Shown here: one piece after another, positions 60,803 to 64,000 of the stretch
Layout of the letters: every line of letters starts with the position of its first letter
Numbering within the stretch: the stretch's first letter is position 1
Source of the DNA: Pyropia yezoensis
Lineage: Eukaryota > Rhodophyta > Bangiophyceae > Bangiales > Bangiaceae
Assembly (NCBI GenBank): GCA_009829735.1
Contig: CM020618.1
Span: 24,971,346-25,035,345 of the forward strand
Length of the DNA stretch: 64,000 bases
Reading direction: 5' to 3'
Notes under the pieces: generated by a model
Seen by the model: the letters and a program-made list of their open reading frames with translations, nothing else
Databases searched by the model: none
What the model was told of the DNA's origin: nothing
Position numbers and translations under genes: made by a program

Positions 60803-61372
60803 TGTGGCAGTATTGGCAGAAATCGTATCAGACTCACGACCTGCTACCGACCGCGGATCCGTGTAGATGGGGCAGCCGACGTCCGTGCACGCCCCAGACA
60901 CAGCAATCCAAGAGTCCTTCTTTTTCGTCGTTCGATGTGTCCCCCCTCGCAATCGTCCCCTCGGCGCGCTGTGCCCGCCCTCATGTAGGGCCGGCGCAGC
61001 CCCCCACGCCAGGGCACGCACACGGGCCCGCACGGGAACCCCCCCCACGCATGGCCCCCTCAGGCATGCGGTTGCACACACACTCACGGGCCAAGCCCCC
61101 TCCTCGTGCACGAACAAAGAACGCAGGTGCGCGCACGCAACGGGCCTGGGATACGCACGGGCGACACCCTCCACACACGTCGACGACAGGCCAGCAGGGG
61201 CACGGCCAGCACACCGTCGACGCAGGGAATCTCGCCCCGGAGGCGCCAATCAGCCACCCCCGCGTGACACGCAATCACCGACGTCGTGCAATCTCGGCCA
61301 ACCATTGGCCATCATCGGACAGCCCATAGCCGCGGCCGAAAGCACACTGCAGCCACGTTGGAATCAGCCACA
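60803..61372 (-). repeat. Probable 3' LTR of the copia element
   Basis: In element orientation it starts TGTGGCTGATTC right after the polypurine tract. The proposed end is AATACTGCCACA, giving 6-bp inverted termini TGTGGC/GCCACA and a 570-bp length. The left end is inferred from the termini only, because the second LTR is not in the window. Confidence 0.5.
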
Positions 61373-61390
61373 CTCCCCCCTTTCCTCCTC
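61373..61390 (-). other. Polypurine tract of the copia element
   Basis: 18 purines in element orientation, GAGGAGGAAAGGGGGGAG, abutting TGTGG. Confidence 0.75.
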
Positions 61391-61426
61391 AGAGGGCTTG
61401 GGGGCCGCGGCAGCACGGATGATCCA

Positions 61427-64000
61427 CTACTGCACCGGGTTGTTGTCCTCGCCAGTGCTTATGATGCGCTCGAGCGCAGTGCAGTGGTGTGGTTTTGTCA
61501 GCCCGTCCGCGGCGTTGTGCTCGGACTTGAGCAGGCCGACGTTGGAAATCTCCTGGTTGTTGTACGCCTCTCGAGCCGCCGCCACATCATTCATAAGTCG
61601 CTTCTCCGTCGGATGCGACGCGCGCGTGATGACGTCAAACAGCTGCTTGGAGTCCGTCAGCATTATGAGCGGGACATGCTGGTCGTAGATACGCTCCAAG
61701 CCGTGCTTGATGACGAACGCTTCGTCAAAAGCGTTGGCAAACGCGTACACCTCGCCGGCCATGATGGAGCGCACCACTCGGCGTGACTTCTTGCTCGAGT
61801 AGGACAGCACGTGACAGGCGCCGCGGTTGTCGCACAGCAAGATAATGTAGCCCAGCTGGGAGGACCCGTCATCGTTGGACGCAAATGACGCATCGGCGTA
61901 CACCTTGAGCCGCAGCGATCTACGTCGGAGGGGGCGGTAAATCAGCGCCCAATCACTGGTACTCTTAGCTCGCTTGATGGCCTTATTAAGATCTCGGATA
62001 TGCCGCTTACAGTACGACTTGGGGGTAGCCTGGGCCGCGCGGTTGATCGCGCAGCACAAGTCCGGCCGGGTGTGCGAGAGCCAAGCGACAGCGGCACGCA
62101 CGGACGCAAACTCCTCGTATTTCGCTGACAGATTCATGGGGTTCAGGGCGGCGATGTAGTTCGTCTGCGTCAGCTCGATGCACCAACCAGGGCCACGGGT
62201 GGAGGCGATGGTGACGCCGAGCAACTCGAAGTTGTCCCACTGCCGAGGCTTGGCGTCAAACTGACATAGAGTTGCCTCCGTCAGCACCTGGAAGGTCTCA
62301 ATGCCGCCGAGTATGCTGTCGTCGACATAGGTGCCCAGGAGTCCTTCCACACCATCCACTTCGTCCCGCACATACAGCGCAGGGTCCCCCGTTGTGGGTG
62401 CCATGCCCAAGTCGTTCTCCACATGTGCGGTGAATGTCGCGGCCCAGTAGTCCCCAGCGTCGCAGATCCCATACAGCGGCCGCACCAGCTGCAGCACCTC
62501 GTCCTCACCGATCCCAAAGTACTCCCTGTCCGCCGCCCGCGGCTGCAGGTAGACGTCACGGGTCATTTTCTCCATGCTCTGGAGGTAGGACTGGTTCACG
62601 TCGTGCGCGAAAAGGCGATAACCACGCACCGCGCTGGTAGACATCACCATCTTGGTGGACCGTTGCCGCAAGGTCGACAGATTGTGTACTAAGAACCGCT
62701 TGTCTCGGTCCTTGGACCCCTGCGCAACGTAGCGCGACTTTGGCTGCTCCTCGGGGGAGCCGACGTGCTTCAGGGTGTGGACGAATCGGCCTCCGACAAT
62801 ATTTGCCCCCTTTGACAAGGATCGCTTCTTGACGACCTCCATCGTGCCTCGCCCCAATAGGCCGTCCACCTCCCGCTGATTCGACGCTCGAAACGGCTCA
62901 GATTGGATACGCACGTCACCCTCCGTGAGAACTTCCGTTATCAGCACGCCCGACGGTGAAAAGATGTGCTCAGAGCGCGGGGCAGTCTCCGAGAAGGTGT
63001 GCAGTCCAATACAGAGGTCGGAAAGCAGTTGGTCGCCGGTGCGCTTGGCGTCCTTAAGCTGGTCCAGCTCCTCGTCTCCGACCTCGCGCACAGAGAGCTC
63101 CCCGTCCTCAGGTCGAGGCGGTGCTGCGTTGTCAGATCCGTCTGGAGAGATTTGGTCGCTCTCACCCTCCTTAGCACCAGGCACGGCGCTGTGACGGTAC
63201 TGCTTCACCTTATCAACGGAGAACAGCTTTGCAGTACCGTCCACGTCGATCCAGACGAGCTTGCCGTCCGCCTTGATAACCGTGTAGGGCCCCACCCAGC
63301 TGTTGACCGGTTTCTCGCGAAACACAAGCACGTCCATTCCCGCGGCGACGTCCGCGTCGGCGGCGCGCGGTACACGCATGCGGAGAGCTGCCCGCAATCG
63401 GGCGCGCGCGACGGTCCGCCTCATCTCGTCGCGTGCCGTTCTCATCGCCTCCAGTCGCACCTTTTGTGCCGGCAGGTCCACAGGGCTGATAGGTGTGCGT
63501 GGGACAATGCCAAACACAAGCAGGGTCGGCACGAGCCCAGCAGGTCCGGCGGTGTTGTTCATCGCGGAGACGGCGATGGAGAGCGCGTGCTCGGCGGCGA
63601 GCGTTGGATGGTTGGCCCGCACGCGACGGTAGATCTGCCGCAAAGATGCGTTGTAGCGCTCGCCAGATCCCAACGCGTTGTGCGACTCGATGCCCGACTC
63701 AATATGCTTCGTGCCCACGGCTTGCAGCAGTGCCCACCACTTGGCCGACGTCAGCTGCGGCCCCTGTTCCGTGTGCATCGCGTCCGGGTGCCCATCATAG
63801 GGGTACACCCAGATGCGGAGGTACAGGCTCCAGGCAGCGTCGGCCATCTCACCGTCGCGCATAAAGGTACCCGCGTTAAAGCCCGTGTCCTTGTCCACCA
63901 CATGGAGAACCGGCTCACTCTCCGGCCACATGAGGTCGACCAGGACGGTCCTGTTGAACACGATGTCCTCCGCGGGCAGCGCTACGCGGAAGCGGGTCGG
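61427..64000 (-). CDS. Copia-type pol (integrase-RT-RNase H), partial at the 5' end
   Basis: 858 codons open from the window edge to the stop at 61427. The integrase core is present (RTVLVDLMW, MHTEQGPQLTS, GSGERYNASLRQIY). At the second catalytic position the sequence has Glu (HTEQG) where Asp is usual. A C-terminal SH3-like part (MDVLVFREKPVNSWVGPYTV) follows, then copia reverse transcriptase (YRLFAHDVNQSYLQS, LYGICDAGDYW, TYVDDS) and RNase H (KVYADASFASNDDGSSQLGY, AGEVYAFANAFDEAF). The order integrase before RT marks Pseudoviridae. There is no internal stop. The upstream gag/protease part is outside. Confidence 0.93.
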   Translation of the reverse strand, partial: PTRFRVALPAEDIVFNRTVLVDLMWPESEPVLHVVDKDTGFNAGTFMRDGEMADAAWSLYLRIWVYPYDGHPDAMHTEQGPQLTSAKWWALLQAVGTKHIESGIESHNALGSGERYNASLRQIYRRVRANHPTLAAEHALSIAVSAMNNTAGPAGLVPTLLVFGIVPRTPISPVDLPAQKVRLEAMRTARDEMRRTVARARLRAALRMRVPRAADADVAAGMDVLVFREKPVNSWVGPYTVIKADGKLVWIDVDGTAKLFSVDKVKQYRHSAVPGAKEGESDQISPDGSDNAAPPRPEDGELSVREVGDEELDQLKDAKRTGDQLLSDLCIGLHTFSETAPRSEHIFSPSGVLITEVLTEGDVRIQSEPFRASNQREVDGLLGRGTMEVVKKRSLSKGANIVGGRFVHTLKHVGSPEEQPKSRYVAQGSKDRDKRFLVHNLSTLRQRSTKMVMSTSAVRGYRLFAHDVNQSYLQSMEKMTRDVYLQPRAADREYFGIGEDEVLQLVRPLYGICDAGDYWAATFTAHVENDLGMAPTTGDPALYVRDEVDGVEGLLGTYVDDSILGGIETFQVLTEATLCQFDAKPRQWDNFELLGVTIASTRGPGWCIELTQTNYIAALNPMNLSAKYEEFASVRAAVAWLSHTRPDLCCAINRAAQATPKSYCKRHIRDLNKAIKRAKSTSDWALIYRPLRRRSLRLKVYADASFASNDDGSSQLGYIILLCDNRGACHVLSYSSKKSRRVVRSIMAGEVYAFANAFDEAFVIKHGLERIYDQHVPLIMLTDSKQLFDVITRASHPTEKRLMNDVAAAREAYNNQEISNVGLLKSEHNAADGLTKPHHCTALERIISTGEDNNPVQ

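Larger units (their letters stand above)
60803..64000 (-). mobile_element. Ty1/copia LTR retrotransposon, truncated by the window edge
   Basis: On the minus strand: pol (64000-61427), a polypurine tract and a probable 3' LTR (61372-60803). The 5' part with gag, protease and 5' LTR lies outside the window. Confidence 0.85.

Overview
The window is nuclear DNA from a GC-rich, intron-poor photosynthetic eukaryote. Host genes include plastid proteins made in the nucleus (PGRL1, a DUF3493/LPA1-type photosystem II accumulation protein, FabZ with a transit peptide) and ordinary eukaryotic genes (RAD50, calmodulin, a BRSK-like kinase, an MGST3-type MAPEG protein, a MOCS3/UBA4 E1, a LYR protein, a probable mitoribosomal mS35). 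The GC content, scarcity of introns, long Ala/Pro/Gly tracts and gene set fit a bangiophyte red alga such as Porphyra/Pyropia; that placement is inference.

Positions 1-30,000 are the gene-bearing half. In order: a CDCA7-like zinc-finger protein (+), about 3 kb of GC-rich low-complexity DNA, RAD50 (-), mS35-like (+), BRSK-like kinase (-, 2 exons), an unrecognised 708-aa protein (+), FabZ (-, 2 exons), MGST3-like (-, 4 exons), calmodulin (+, 2 exons), MOCS3/UBA4 (-), DUF3493 protein (+, 2 exons), LYR protein (-), PGRL1 (+). Four pairs are head to head with 0.46-0.79 kb between starts. All seven host introns that I could place by protein homology and reading phase begin with the same hexamer, GTACGT.

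Positions 31,345-64,000 are mostly mobile DNA. A complete PIF/Harbinger DNA transposon (31,345-36,072) has 15-bp terminal inverted repeats, a TTA target duplication, a two-exon DDE transposase and a second convergent ORF. Relics and tandem repeats follow (37,271-39,501). Two full-length Ty3/gypsy chromodomain elements lie in the same orientation, at 40,609-49,981 (TSD CCCGC, coding region broken) and 50,561-59,939 (TSD GGGAC, coding region intact). Both carry gag and pol on the minus strand, plus a long additional ORF on the opposite strand between pol and the 3' LTR. They flank and interrupt a host reading frame. A Ty1/copia element runs off the right edge; its probable 3' LTR is at 60,803-61,372 and may sit in the same host locus.

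The most unusual signals are the fixed GTACGT donor, the selectively constrained antisense-oriented ORF of the gypsy elements, a compensatory base-pair change in an LTR hairpin, and the density of short perfect inverted repeats throughout the gypsy elements.
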